From Eubacterium sp. UBA5416 (GTDB lineage: Bacteria > Bacillota > Clostridia > Lachnospirales > Lachnospiraceae), in contig DHNM01000071.1 in assembly GCA_002409525.1 (NCBI GenBank), positions 1 through 59,846 of the forward strand: 59,846 nucleotides of DNA, given 5' to 3'. The notes beneath the pieces were generated by a model that had not been told where the DNA came from, did not search any database, and worked only from the letters and a program-made list of their open reading frames with translations. Positions 51,668-59,373 of the stretch are shown piece after piece (position 1 is the first letter of the stretch; each line of letters opens with the position of its first letter). The position numbers and the translations under genes were made by a program.

Positions 51668-52168
51668 TTATTTTGTATCCGGAACGTCCGAGTATTGTCT
51701 GACATAACCCTCCCGGTCTACGTCATAATACTGAACCTGCGATTCATCCGCATAGTTAAGTCCGAGGCGGTCCAATGCTGCCTCTTTAACTTTATCCATA
51801 CTGACGGATGCCATCACTGTATTATAATAAGCATCATTATCTGCTTTCAATTTGCTTAGTTTGTTTTCAAGTGACACTACAGTTTCATTCTGAGTTGTAA
51901 GCTGAGCCTTAAGCTGCAGAAAATTAACACATACAGCTACCATAGCTACACATATAACTGTCAGAAAGAGCACATAGCCTTTACTCATCTGCATAGCACG
52001 CTGACGATTTCTGCGTGTCCTTTTACTGATTTTTCTCTTCGGAAGCTCTACGCCTTCCTCTTCCTGTGGAATGTCGGAAAGCCTGCGAACAGCACTTCCG
52101 TCTTCATAAGTATTTCTGACATAACGATCCGCTCTTGAATCTACCCTTCTATTTGATCTTCTTGCCAT
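51668..52168 (-). CDS. ftsL: FtsL-like cell division protein
   Basis: A 166-residue bitopic membrane protein. A long basic cytoplasmic part (residues 1-62, many Arg and Lys) leads to one membrane helix (GYVLFLTVICVAMVAVCVNFL), then a coiled coil with leucine heptads (QLKAQLTTQNETVVSLENKL). Its position between rsmH and the PBP genes is where ftsL lies in Gram-positive dcw clusters. FtsL forms a complex with DivIB and the septum PBPs. Sequence conservation in this family is low, so the call rests on topology and order. Confidence 0.85.
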   Translation of the reverse strand: MARRSNRRVDSRADRYVRNTYEDGSAVRRLSDIPQEEEGVELPKRKISKRTRRNRQRAMQMSKGYVLFLTVICVAMVAVCVNFLQLKAQLTTQNETVVSLENKLSKLKADNDAYYNTVMASVSMDKVKEAALDRLGLNYADESQVQYYDVDREGYVRQYSDVPDTK

Positions 52169-52192
52169 ATCGCACTCCTGATACCGGCAAAC

Positions 52193-53131
52193 TCACATTC
52201 TACGTTCAAAAACCCGCAGTTTTGAACTCTTTGACCGCTTATTTGCCTCAATTTCTTCTCTTGTCGGTATAATAGGTTTACGGGTCAGCATTTTCCCTTT
52301 GGATTTCCTCCCACATACACAAACCGGAAACTCCGGCGGACAGATACAGGGATCTTCATTCCTTTTAAAAGCCGTCTTTACAATACGATCCTCCAGAGAA
52401 TGAAAAGTGATCACACATAGTCTTCCGCCGTCATTCAATAATTCGATCATTCCATCCAATGAATCTTTAAGTACATCCAGTTCCTGGTTCAATTCAATTC
52501 GTATGGCCTGAAACGTTCTCTTGGCCGGGTGTCCGCCAGTAGCACGGATTTTAGCAGGTATGGCATGTTTAATGATCTCGATTAACTCCCCAGTCGTCTC
52601 GATCGGTGCCTCTTTTCTGGCAATACAGATATGCTTTGCTATGTTCTGCGCAAATCTGTCTTCACCATACTCCCTGATAATCCAATACAGATCTTTCTCA
52701 GAATATTGATTTACGATATCGGCTGCGGTACGCTCTTGCCTTTGGTCCATACGCATGTCCAGCGGCGCATCTACTCTGTACGTAAACCCCCTGTCGGGAG
52801 AATCCAGCTGGAAGGAAGAAACTCCCAAATCCAGCAGAATCCCATCTACCTGAGTAATACCCCTTACTTCAAGCTCCTCTCTCATATGGCAGTAATTGCT
52901 GCGAATAACCGTGACCCGGTCTGCATAATCACAAAGCCGCTCCCCAGCAGCATGAATAGCGTCTGCATCCTGATCAAAACCAATTAGCCGTCCTTTATCA
53001 GACAACCTCTCACAAACCTTCAGAGCATGTCCTGCTCCTCCTATGGTTCCATCAACATAGATTCCATCGGGTTTGATATTCAAATTGTCAATCGTCTCTT
53101 CTAACAACACGGATTTGTGTTTAAACTCCAT
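52193..53131 (-). CDS. rsmH: 16S rRNA (cytosine(1402)-N(4))-methyltransferase
   Basis: A 312-residue SAM-dependent enzyme (MraW) that methylates N4 of C1402 in the P site of the ribosome. Motifs: HKSVLLEETIDNL, VDGTIGGAGHALKVCERL (SAM-binding), GFDQDADAI, DGILLDLGVSSFQLD, RGFTYRVDAPLDMRMD and VITFHSLEDRIVK. The length is normal. It is the second gene after mraZ, as is usual at the start of a dcw cluster. Confidence 0.97.
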   Translation of the reverse strand: MEFKHKSVLLEETIDNLNIKPDGIYVDGTIGGAGHALKVCERLSDKGRLIGFDQDADAIHAAGERLCDYADRVTVIRSNYCHMREELEVRGITQVDGILLDLGVSSFQLDSPDRGFTYRVDAPLDMRMDQRQERTAADIVNQYSEKDLYWIIREYGEDRFAQNIAKHICIARKEAPIETTGELIEIIKHAIPAKIRATGGHPAKRTFQAIRIELNQELDVLKDSLDGMIELLNDGGRLCVITFHSLEDRIVKTAFKRNEDPCICPPEFPVCVCGRKSKGKMLTRKPIIPTREEIEANKRSKSSKLRVFERRM

Positions 53132-53158
53132 TCAATCATCTCCTGTATTCAAAGCGGC

Positions 53159-53590
53159 TCACAGCGTGATTCCCAGGTCCTCAAGCCCTTCAGCTATAGA
53201 ATCCATGTCATCATAATTACTGTTCTCGCTCCACTTATTCTTACTCCAGATTTCAATTCGGTTTATGTTGCCTGTCAAGACAACTTCTTTCGTCAGACCG
53301 GCAAATTCCCGCAGCGTCTGCGGTACGAGAATTCTCCCCTGCTTGTCCAATTCACAAGATGCTGCCCCGGCAACGAAGAAACGAGTAAAAGTTCTGGCAT
53401 TTTTGTTTGTAAGCGGTAAGCTGCGTAATTGCTTTTCGAATGATTCCCATTCATCCATGGGATAGATGGAGAGACATCCGTCTAAGCCTTTTGTCAGAAC
53501 AAACTCATCGCTGAGCTGCTCACGAAATTTAGACGGAATAATCAGTCTCCCCTTTGGATCAATCGTGTGATTATACTCTCCCATGAACAT
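53159..53590 (-). CDS. mraZ: Transcriptional regulator MraZ
   Basis: A 143-residue protein with two AbrB/SpoVT-like swapped-hairpin domains. Each holds a DxxGR motif: DPKGRLIIPSKFRE and DKQGRILVPQTLRE. It forms rings and binds repeated boxes in its own promoter region. Here three GTGG boxes at 10-bp steps lie just after the promoter, so it should repress the mraZ-murD transcript. The frame opens with TTG at 53596; the ATG at 53590 gives the family start MFMGEYNHTID and has GAGG at 9 bases. Confidence 0.96.
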   Translation of the reverse strand: MFMGEYNHTIDPKGRLIIPSKFREQLSDEFVLTKGLDGCLSIYPMDEWESFEKQLRSLPLTNKNARTFTRFFVAGAASCELDKQGRILVPQTLREFAGLTKEVVLTGNINRIEIWSKNKWSENSNYDDMDSIAEGLEDLGITL

Positions 53591-53682
53591 AAGCAATTAC
53601 CTCTCTTAGAAAATGAAAGTCTCCCCACTTTCAATTTTCTGATGCGATCCGTCGGTCACTGCCACATTCCCTCCATCACGCA

Positions 53683-53706
53683 CCACTTTTCACCACTTTG
53701 TACCAC
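53683..53706 (-). promoter_or_regulatory. Three phased MraZ boxes
   Basis: On the minus strand AAGTGG occurs three times; the GTGG cores lie at 53703-53706, 53693-53696 and 53683-53686, exactly 10 bp apart, one helical turn. This matches the repeated-box layout known for MraZ operators. They start a few bases after the predicted transcription start. A fourth, isolated AAGTGGGG is in the leader at 53623-53630. Confidence 0.8.
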
Positions 53707-53716
53707 TTATGGGTTT

Positions 53717-53745
53717 ATTCTATCTTAAATTATGGAAAAAATCAA
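53717..53745 (-). promoter_or_regulatory. Sigma-A promoter of the dcw cluster (mraZ)
   Basis: TTGATT (53740-53745) and TAGAAT (53717-53722) are 17 bp apart on the minus strand. The transcript would begin near 53710, giving a leader of about 120 bases that contains the MraZ boxes. Confidence 0.75.
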
Positions 53746-53810
53746 GGTATTTTTGAAGTTTTCATAAGACAAAACTCTTCCGGAATCCCCCATTTTCGGG
53801 GGCTTTCGAC

Positions 53811-53846
53811 AAAAAAAGAGGATAAACTTTATGCAAGTTTATCCTC
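53811..53846 (-). terminator. Terminator after ychF
   Basis: A perfect 12-bp stem (GAGGATAAACTT/AAGTTTATCCTC) with a 5-base loop, followed on the minus strand by seven Ts. It lies 22 bases after the ychF stop and separates it from the dcw promoter. Confidence 0.9.
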
Positions 53847-53867
53847 TGACGTATAGACGGGAATCTT

Positions 53868-54965
53868 TTAAACATTGAATCGGAATAAGATCACATCACC
53901 GTCTCTTACGATATAATCTTTTCCCTCCATTCTGACAAGCCCCCTGTCCCTTGCGCTGCTATAAGATCCGCAGTCCAGAAGGTCCTGATAGTCAATCACC
54001 TCTGCTTTGATAAAACCACGTTCAAAATCCGTGTGGATCCTACCGGCCGCCTGCGGTGCTTTTGTATTCATCTTAACTGTCCATGCTCTCGTCTCATCTT
54101 CTCCGGCAGTAAGGAAACTCATGAGCCCCAGTGTGCGATAGCCGGCTCTGATCAATTTATCAAGGCCGGACTCCTTAAGCCCCAGGTCCTCAAGGAATTC
54201 CTGTTTCTCATCGTCATCCAGTTCAGAGATCTCCGCTTCAATTTCGGCACAGATTACGAATACTTCGCTGTTATGATCATCTGCATACTTCTGTACACAT
54301 TGAACATAGGGATTTGATTCCCCGTCATCTTCCAGATCGTCTTCACCAACATTTGCAGCATAGATCACCGGTTTGTAAGTCAGAAGATCATACCCTTTGA
54401 TCCAGTTTCGCTCGTCCTCATCATCGGTCTCAAAGGATATGGCATCCCGTCCGTCTTCCAGATGTGCCTTCAGACGCTTTTGCATGTCAAGTTCTTTCGC
54501 AGCCGTCTTATCCATGCGGGAAGTTTTTGCGGTTTTGGAAATTCTTCTGTCAAGGACCTCGATATCTGCAAAAATGAGTTCCAGATCAATCGTCTCGATA
54601 TCGCGTCCCGGGTCGATGGATCCATCCACGTGTACAACATTCTCATCCTCGAAACACCGGACAACATGAACGATCGCATCCACCTCACGGATATTCGCCA
54701 GAAACTGGTTTCCAAGTCCCTCACCTTTTGAGGCTCCTTTTACCAGACCGGCAATATCGACAAACTCTACTGTAGCCGGTGTTACTTTTTTTGAATGATA
54801 AAAATCTCCCAGTAGTTTTATTCTCTCATCCGGTACCGGCACAATCCCCACATTGGGGTCTATGGTACAAAAGGGATAATTCGCTGAATCCGCTCCGGCC
54901 TTTGTCAGAGAGTTAAACAGCGTGCTTTTCCCTACATTTGGCAATCCCACAATTCCTAATTTCAT
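53868..54965 (-). CDS. ychF: Redox-regulated ATPase YchF (Obg-family)
   Basis: A 365-residue P-loop protein that prefers ATP. G1 is GLPNVGKSTLFNSL, then NYPFCTIDPNVGIV, G3 VDIAGLVKGASKGEGLGNQFL. The G4 region is altered (YAANVGEDDL), as expected for an ATP-preferring member. The C-terminal TGS-like domain has TAGEDETRAWTVKMNTKAPQAAGRIHTDFERGFIKAEVI. It binds ribosomes and affects stress responses. It is transcribed alone, with ATG and AGGAAAG-type site, and ended by a strong terminator. Confidence 0.96.
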   Translation of the reverse strand: MKLGIVGLPNVGKSTLFNSLTKAGADSANYPFCTIDPNVGIVPVPDERIKLLGDFYHSKKVTPATVEFVDIAGLVKGASKGEGLGNQFLANIREVDAIVHVVRCFEDENVVHVDGSIDPGRDIETIDLELIFADIEVLDRRISKTAKTSRMDKTAAKELDMQKRLKAHLEDGRDAISFETDDEDERNWIKGYDLLTYKPVIYAANVGEDDLEDDGESNPYVQCVQKYADDHNSEVFVICAEIEAEISELDDDEKQEFLEDLGLKESGLDKLIRAGYRTLGLMSFLTAGEDETRAWTVKMNTKAPQAAGRIHTDFERGFIKAEVIDYQDLLDCGSYSSARDRGLVRMEGKDYIVRDGDVILFRFNV

Positions 54966-55058
54966 AATAATCCTTTCTTAAGTAACACACTTTATTACCT
55001 TTTTGACCCTAGTATCTTACCACAATCTGACGAATTATAAAAGAGGCAGCACGAATAA

Positions 55059-55709
55059 TCAGTCCTTCGACTGTATCATAAGTAAGACCCCGCTTTCGAA
55101 ATGTACCTCAGCCTGATCTTCTGCAATTTCATTGCTGAGAGAGAGCCCGCAGCTTGTATTTGTAAGATGATAATGATTAAGCGGGTATTTAAATCCTTTT
55201 AAGGTGAAATCTGTCACCTCATCCCCCCAGGAGAAGAACGATACATAATTTCCATACTGTTCTGCCTTTTTTAAAGTCACAGATCGGGTAAGCGCCGTGA
55301 TCTTATTATTCGGATCAATCAGATAGATCAAAACTCCTTTTTGCACTCCATAAACTAAAAGCTGCAGGTTCGCCATCATATGGTCCATACGGCTTCCTGT
55401 AGCACCTAAAAGATATATCGTGTCGGCACCCATGTCCAAAGCCAGGTGAAATGCCGATTCTGTATCGGAATCATCCTTTTCCGGTTTAAGATGACGGATA
55501 TAAATATCCGGATCCGATTCATAGTTTTCTAATATTCCCGGGGAAAGGCTGTCAAAATCTCCTACAATATAATGCGGGCGGATCCCCTTCTTGCTGCAAA
55601 ACTGCAATCCCCTGTCTATGGCAACTATCGTATCCTCATTGTGTTTTTTTATAAAATCAAGGGCAAAATCCGAATCGATTCTGCCCCCGCTGATGAATAT
55701 CATGTTCAA
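55059..55709 (-). CDS. thiN: Thiamine diphosphokinase
   Basis: A 216-residue enzyme that transfers a diphosphate group from ATP to thiamine, giving the active cofactor. Conserved parts: AIDRGLQFCSKKGIRPHYIVGDFDS, EKDDSDTESAFHLAL, IYLLGATGSRMDHMMANLQLL (the DxxxxD and GxRxDH motifs) and the C-terminal FSWGDEVTDFTLKGFKYPL. The start is TTG at 55709, overlapping the rpe stop by 4 bases with AGGAAAG 5 bases upstream; an ATG two codons later (55703) is also possible. It is the last gene of the prpC-prkC-rsgA-rpe-thiN run, a conserved Firmicutes order. No TPP riboswitch is visible. Confidence 0.93.
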   Translation of the reverse strand: MNMIFISGGRIDSDFALDFIKKHNEDTIVAIDRGLQFCSKKGIRPHYIVGDFDSLSPGILENYESDPDIYIRHLKPEKDDSDTESAFHLALDMGADTIYLLGATGSRMDHMMANLQLLVYGVQKGVLIYLIDPNNKITALTRSVTLKKAEQYGNYVSFFSWGDEVTDFTLKGFKYPLNHYHLTNTSCGLSLSNEIAEDQAEVHFESGVLLMIQSKD

Positions 55710-56386
55710 CTTAACTTTCCTGCTTTCCTATCATACCGGCCAAACTGTTCCTGAAACTTTTGAATATTATCCACAATATCGCCATGAAACACCGCAGAGC
55801 CTGCAACAATCACATTTGCTCCGGCCTCCAGAACAGAATCTATTGTGTCAAAGTTGATTCCTCCATCTACTTCAATATCTACTTCACTTTTTAGAGGATT
55901 TATCTTTTCTCTCAATTTTCTGATTTTAGATGTGACAGAAGAGATATATTTCTGTCCGCCAAACCCCGGATTCACTGTCATTAATAGAACCATATCCACT
56001 TTATCCAGGATATAATCCAGGGTATTAAGCGGTGTTGCGGGATTTAACGCCACACCGGCTTTCACACCACACTCATGGATCATAGTAAGCGTGCGGTCAA
56101 GATGTGTGCACGCCTCTGCGTGAACCGTAATCATGTCTGCCCCGCATCCGGAAAACTCTTTAATATATCTCTCCGGTTTTTCAACCATCAGATGAACGTC
56201 CAGGAAGAGAGGTGTATTCTTTCTGATGGACCTGATCACAGGCATTCCTATAGAAATACTGGGTACAAACATCCCATCCATCACATCGATATGCAGCCAC
56301 TTACATCCTGCCTTTTCTACCTGCTCAATCTGTTTTTCTAGGTTATAAAAATCTGCTCCCAGGATGGAAGGTGACAACTGATACAT
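55706..56386 (-). CDS. rpe: Ribulose-phosphate 3-epimerase
   Basis: A 226-residue TIM-barrel enzyme that interconverts ribulose 5-phosphate and xylulose 5-phosphate in the pentose phosphate pathway. Motifs: SPSILGADFYNLEKQIEQV, WLHIDVMDGMFVPSISIG (metal-binding His and Asp), FLDVHLMVEKPERYI, VLLMTVNPGFGGQKYI and EVDGGINFDTI (second Asp), with VAGSAVFHGD binding phosphate. The stop of rsgA is 2 bases before its ATG. Confidence 0.97.
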   Translation of the reverse strand: MYQLSPSILGADFYNLEKQIEQVEKAGCKWLHIDVMDGMFVPSISIGMPVIRSIRKNTPLFLDVHLMVEKPERYIKEFSGCGADMITVHAEACTHLDRTLTMIHECGVKAGVALNPATPLNTLDYILDKVDMVLLMTVNPGFGGQKYISSVTSKIRKLREKINPLKSEVDIEVDGGINFDTIDSVLEAGANVIVAGSAVFHGDIVDNIQKFQEQFGRYDRKAGKLS

Positions 56387-56388
56387 TC

Positions 56389-57270
56389 TTAATATCTCCT
56401 TTTTTCTCTTTCTTTTTGTTCATTGAAAAATGATACATAATTTTCATATCTGGATGTGGGAAGTATGCCTGCCTTTACATCCTTCTTTACCAGACAGTCC
56501 GGCTCATTCACATGCATACAGCCGTTAAAGCGGCATCTGCCCTCGTATTTATCAAATTCCGGAAAATAAAACCGGAGTTCTTCGCATGGGACATCAATGA
56601 GATCCAGAGCACTGAATCCCGGTGTATCCACGATGAAAGTCTCGTCATCCACCGAGATAAGCTGTGAATGTCTCGTTGTATTCTTTCCGCGTTTCAGTTT
56701 CCGGCTGATCTCCCCTGTCTCCATCAGGACATTTTCCTGGAAAAGGTTTATAATCGACGATTTTCCCACACCGGAAGGTCCTGAGACAACTGTAGTCTTT
56801 CCCTGAAGTCTCATTCTTATCTGAGCCAAACCTTTGTCTTGCTTTACACTGCACAAAAAAACCTCATAGCCACAATTCCGATATAGCTCTGTCAGCGGTA
56901 AGACCTGCTTCTGATCGGCCAGATCTTCCTTGTTGAAACATATAACTGCCGGAACATGCTGCCACTCCATCGTAAGCAGAAAACGGTCTAAAAGACCAAT
57001 ATTTGGTTTCGGACTCTCCAGCGCAAATATCACCATTGCCTGATCGACATTGACCACGGCCGGTCGGATAAGTTCATTTTTCCTCGGCAGGATATTTGTC
57101 ATGCTTCCTGTCATCTCCGTCGGATCCAGAATCTCAAACTCGACATTATCTCCAACGAGAGGTTTCCTCTTTTCTTTTCTGAAAATGCCTTTTGGCTTAC
57201 ATTCATAGATGCCGGACTCCGCTATTACATAGTAGAATCCGGCAATACCCTTTATTATTTTACCTGTCAT
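56389..57270 (-). CDS. rsgA: Small ribosomal subunit biogenesis GTPase RsgA
   Basis: A 293-residue circularly permuted GTPase that helps mature the 30S subunit. An N-terminal OB fold (TGKIIKGIAGFYYVI, VGDNVEFEIL) is followed by the G domain in permuted order: G4 CFNKEDL, G5, then G1 VSGPSGVGKSSIINL, G2 and G3 VDTPGFSAL. The C-terminal zinc finger is CRFNGCMHVNEPDC (Cys-Cys-His-Cys). It lies 15 bases after prkC; this link is common, and PrkC has been reported to phosphorylate RsgA in Bacillus. Confidence 0.96.
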   Translation of the reverse strand: MTGKIIKGIAGFYYVIAESGIYECKPKGIFRKEKRKPLVGDNVEFEILDPTEMTGSMTNILPRKNELIRPAVVNVDQAMVIFALESPKPNIGLLDRFLLTMEWQHVPAVICFNKEDLADQKQVLPLTELYRNCGYEVFLCSVKQDKGLAQIRMRLQGKTTVVSGPSGVGKSSIINLFQENVLMETGEISRKLKRGKNTTRHSQLISVDDETFIVDTPGFSALDLIDVPCEELRFYFPEFDKYEGRCRFNGCMHVNEPDCLVKKDVKAGILPTSRYENYVSFFNEQKEREKRRY

Positions 57271-57285
57271 ATGTGGTTTTTGTCA

Positions 57286-59373
57286 TCAACCCGCTTTATC
57301 CGGATCATAGACTGTAAATGTGATTGTTTTACCTGCTGCAAGTTTGCTTCCGCTTGGAACATCCTGGCTTACGATATCACCTTTTCCAACGGAACCTTCC
57401 GAAGTATACACTACCTTTACTGTAAGCCCGGAAGCCTCCAGTTTCGGTTTTACACTCGATAAAGCTGATCCGCTGTAATTGCCAATTGGTACATTGGCTG
57501 CATTTCCGGAATCACCTTCACCGTTATTCTCGTCCTGATCCTCTTTATCGTTATCTTCTTTCTCTTCGTTATCAGTGTCCTGGTCATCTTCTTTCGGTTT
57601 CTCAAGTACAGGTGTCGGTTTAGGTCCGTCGCTGATGATCAGTGAAACCTCTGAACCCGGAGCAACACTTGTTCCCGGTGCCGGGCTCGTTGTTATGACA
57701 TTGCCGGAAGGAACAGAATCACTGTTCTGTTTCTCAACACTGTCTGAAACCTTCAGACCTAAGGCAGTAAGTTTCGCCGTTGCATCATTTTTGCCGGAAC
57801 CGGCAATATCTCCCGGAATCACTACCTGAGCCTTTCCTGTGCTGACCTTGAAGTTGACCGTTGTGTTCTTATCTACTTTCTCTCCGGCTGCAACCGTCTG
57901 CGAAGAGACTTTACCCTCTTCAACTGTATCCGAACTTTCTTCGCCGCTGTATCTGCCGCCGAGGTTAAGGCCATGCAGCAGGTCCATCGCTTCCTGCTGG
58001 GTTTTATTCGTGATGTCCGGTACTGTAACCTTATCATCCTCTGCTGTATCTGCCGGAGCTGTCTCTTCGTTCTTGTCTTTGTCAGCATCTGCATTATTAT
58101 TGGAATTGTCTGTATCTTTGTCCGTATCTTTGTCTGTATCTTTGTCTTTATTTTCTTCTGTCTGGGTCGGTTCAGAGGCCGTCGTTGATTTGTCTTTTTT
58201 ACCGCCCCCCATAATTCCGGCGGCCTTCGCTATGAAGAAGATCAAAATGACAACAATCACAGCCCCGATAATAAAGCTGGCAATCGTTATTCCCTTTTCA
58301 AGTCCTGACTTTTCGTCTTCATCGTCTTCATCGTCTTCATCGTCATAATCATCGTCTTCGTCATACTCTTCATCGTCGTAATCATCATCGTCATCATACT
58401 CTTCATCACCGGTATCGAGATCCGCATAGGTATTATCGGATGTTTCATCCTCATCTTGCGCCCGGGTATTACGGATATCTTCCATCTCCTCAGGTGAAAG
58501 CATTACGGTCTGCGCATGAGCGCTTAACGGAGCAAGTCCTACGAAGTTTCCCTGTGGATCCATGAGAGAATGCTTTAAATCATCGATCAGCTCTGCCATG
58601 TTGTTATAACGGCGGTCCGGGCTCTTCTGTGTACACTTTAATATGATCTGTTCCAGTGAATGTGGAAGATCCGGTGTATATTTTGACGGTGGTACAATCT
58701 CCTCCTGGAGATGTTTGATGGCTATGGCCACAGTTGTCTCTCCATCAAAGGGAACCTTTCCTGTCACCATCTCATAAAGCGTGATTCCAAGTGAATAAAT
58801 ATCACTCTTTTCATTACTGAATCCACCCCTCACCTGTTCCGGTGAACTGTAATGGACAGATCCCATCGCATTTGACGTTATGGTATTTGAATTTGTCGCT
58901 TTTGCGATGCCAAAATCTGAAAGCTTTACTTTTCCATCCACGGAAATTATAATATTCTGCGGCTTAACGTCTCTGTGGATGATTCCGCGGTTATGGGCTG
59001 TCTGCAATCCCAGTGATACCTGGATTGCGATACTGGTTGCCTCTTTCACGCTCAGTTTTCCTTTTCTGACAATGTAATCTTTCAGCGTGATGCCCTCAAC
59101 CAGTTCCATAACAATATAATAAATCCCGTTTTCATCCCCAAAGTCGTAGACATTTACAATATTAGGATGAGAAAGTCCGGCTGCTGACTGGGCTTCCTTT
59201 CGAAATTTCGATATAAATGTCGGATCTTCCTGGAATTCCGATTTCATGACCTTGACAGCCACCATACGATTCAGTTTATTGTCATTCGCCTTGTATACAT
59301 CGGCCATACCGCCGCCGCCGATACGACTTACAACTTCGTATCTTTTTCCTATTACTGTTCCCTCTTTTAACAT
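57286..59373 (-). CDS. prkC: PASTA-domain serine/threonine kinase (PrkC/Stk)
   Basis: A 695-residue membrane kinase. The N-terminal 270 residues form a Hanks-type kinase: IGGGGMADVYK (glycine loop), VAVKVMK (Lys), HRDVKPQNI (catalytic loop), KLSDFGIAKA (DFG). A very acidic, Asp/Glu/Tyr-rich juxtamembrane tract spans about 321-355, then one membrane helix (TIASFIIGAVIVVILIFFIA) at about 362-385. Outside come an Asp/Lys/Thr repeat stretch and three PASTA domains (about 448-515, 516-588 and 628-695), which in this family bind muropeptides. An acidic linker splits PASTA 2 and 3. It is partnered with the PP2C phosphatase upstream (7-base overlap). The kinase family controls spore germination and cell-wall balance. 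Confidence 0.95.
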   Translation of the reverse strand: MLKEGTVIGKRYEVVSRIGGGGMADVYKANDNKLNRMVAVKVMKSEFQEDPTFISKFRKEAQSAAGLSHPNIVNVYDFGDENGIYYIVMELVEGITLKDYIVRKGKLSVKEATSIAIQVSLGLQTAHNRGIIHRDVKPQNIIISVDGKVKLSDFGIAKATNSNTITSNAMGSVHYSSPEQVRGGFSNEKSDIYSLGITLYEMVTGKVPFDGETTVAIAIKHLQEEIVPPSKYTPDLPHSLEQIILKCTQKSPDRRYNNMAELIDDLKHSLMDPQGNFVGLAPLSAHAQTVMLSPEEMEDIRNTRAQDEDETSDNTYADLDTGDEEYDDDDDYDDEEYDEDDDYDDEDDEDDEDEKSGLEKGITIASFIIGAVIVVILIFFIAKAAGIMGGGKKDKSTTASEPTQTEENKDKDTDKDTDKDTDNSNNNADADKDKNEETAPADTAEDDKVTVPDITNKTQQEAMDLLHGLNLGGRYSGEESSDTVEEGKVSSQTVAAGEKVDKNTTVNFKVSTGKAQVVIPGDIAGSGKNDATAKLTALGLKVSDSVEKQNSDSVPSGNVITTSPAPGTSVAPGSEVSLIISDGPKPTPVLEKPKEDDQDTDNEEKEDNDKEDQDENNGEGDSGNAANVPIGNYSGSALSSVKPKLEASGLTVKVVYTSEGSVGKGDIVSQDVPSGSKLAAGKTITFTVYDPDKAG
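58109..58155 (-). repeat. 12-bp tandem repeat within prkC (DKDT repeats)
   Basis: The plus strand shows TCTGTATCTTTG about three to four times in a row. It codes for repeated Asp-Lys-Asp-Thr on the outer side of the membrane, just after the helix. Such in-frame repeats can change copy number by slippage without breaking the gene. Confidence 0.7.
58311..58410 (-). repeat. Degenerate 9-bp repeat within prkC (acidic tract)
   Basis: TCGTCTTCA-type units repeat, first exactly (about 58313-58345) and then with drift to about 58410. They code for an Asp/Glu/Tyr-rich stretch between kinase and membrane helix. The repeat is in frame. Confidence 0.7.

Noticed and set aside
53787..53802. CCCCC/GGGGG hairpin between mraZ and ychF
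   Set aside because: The stem is only 5 bp and no T-run follows it; the strong terminator next to it explains the region.
54998..55012. Possible third copy of the hairpin repeat (GGGTCAAAAAGGT on the minus strand before ychF)
   Set aside because: Only the first 13 bases match; the stem and tail are absent, and similar short matches occur by chance inside murA and murD.
55710..57285. TPP riboswitch controlling thiN
   Set aside because: thiN overlaps rpe and no thi-box sequence is seen upstream of it or of its operon partners in the window.
57839..58348. Plus-strand Ser/Val-rich frame opposite prkC
   Set aside because: Its composition is the reverse reading of the acidic and DKDT repeats of prkC.
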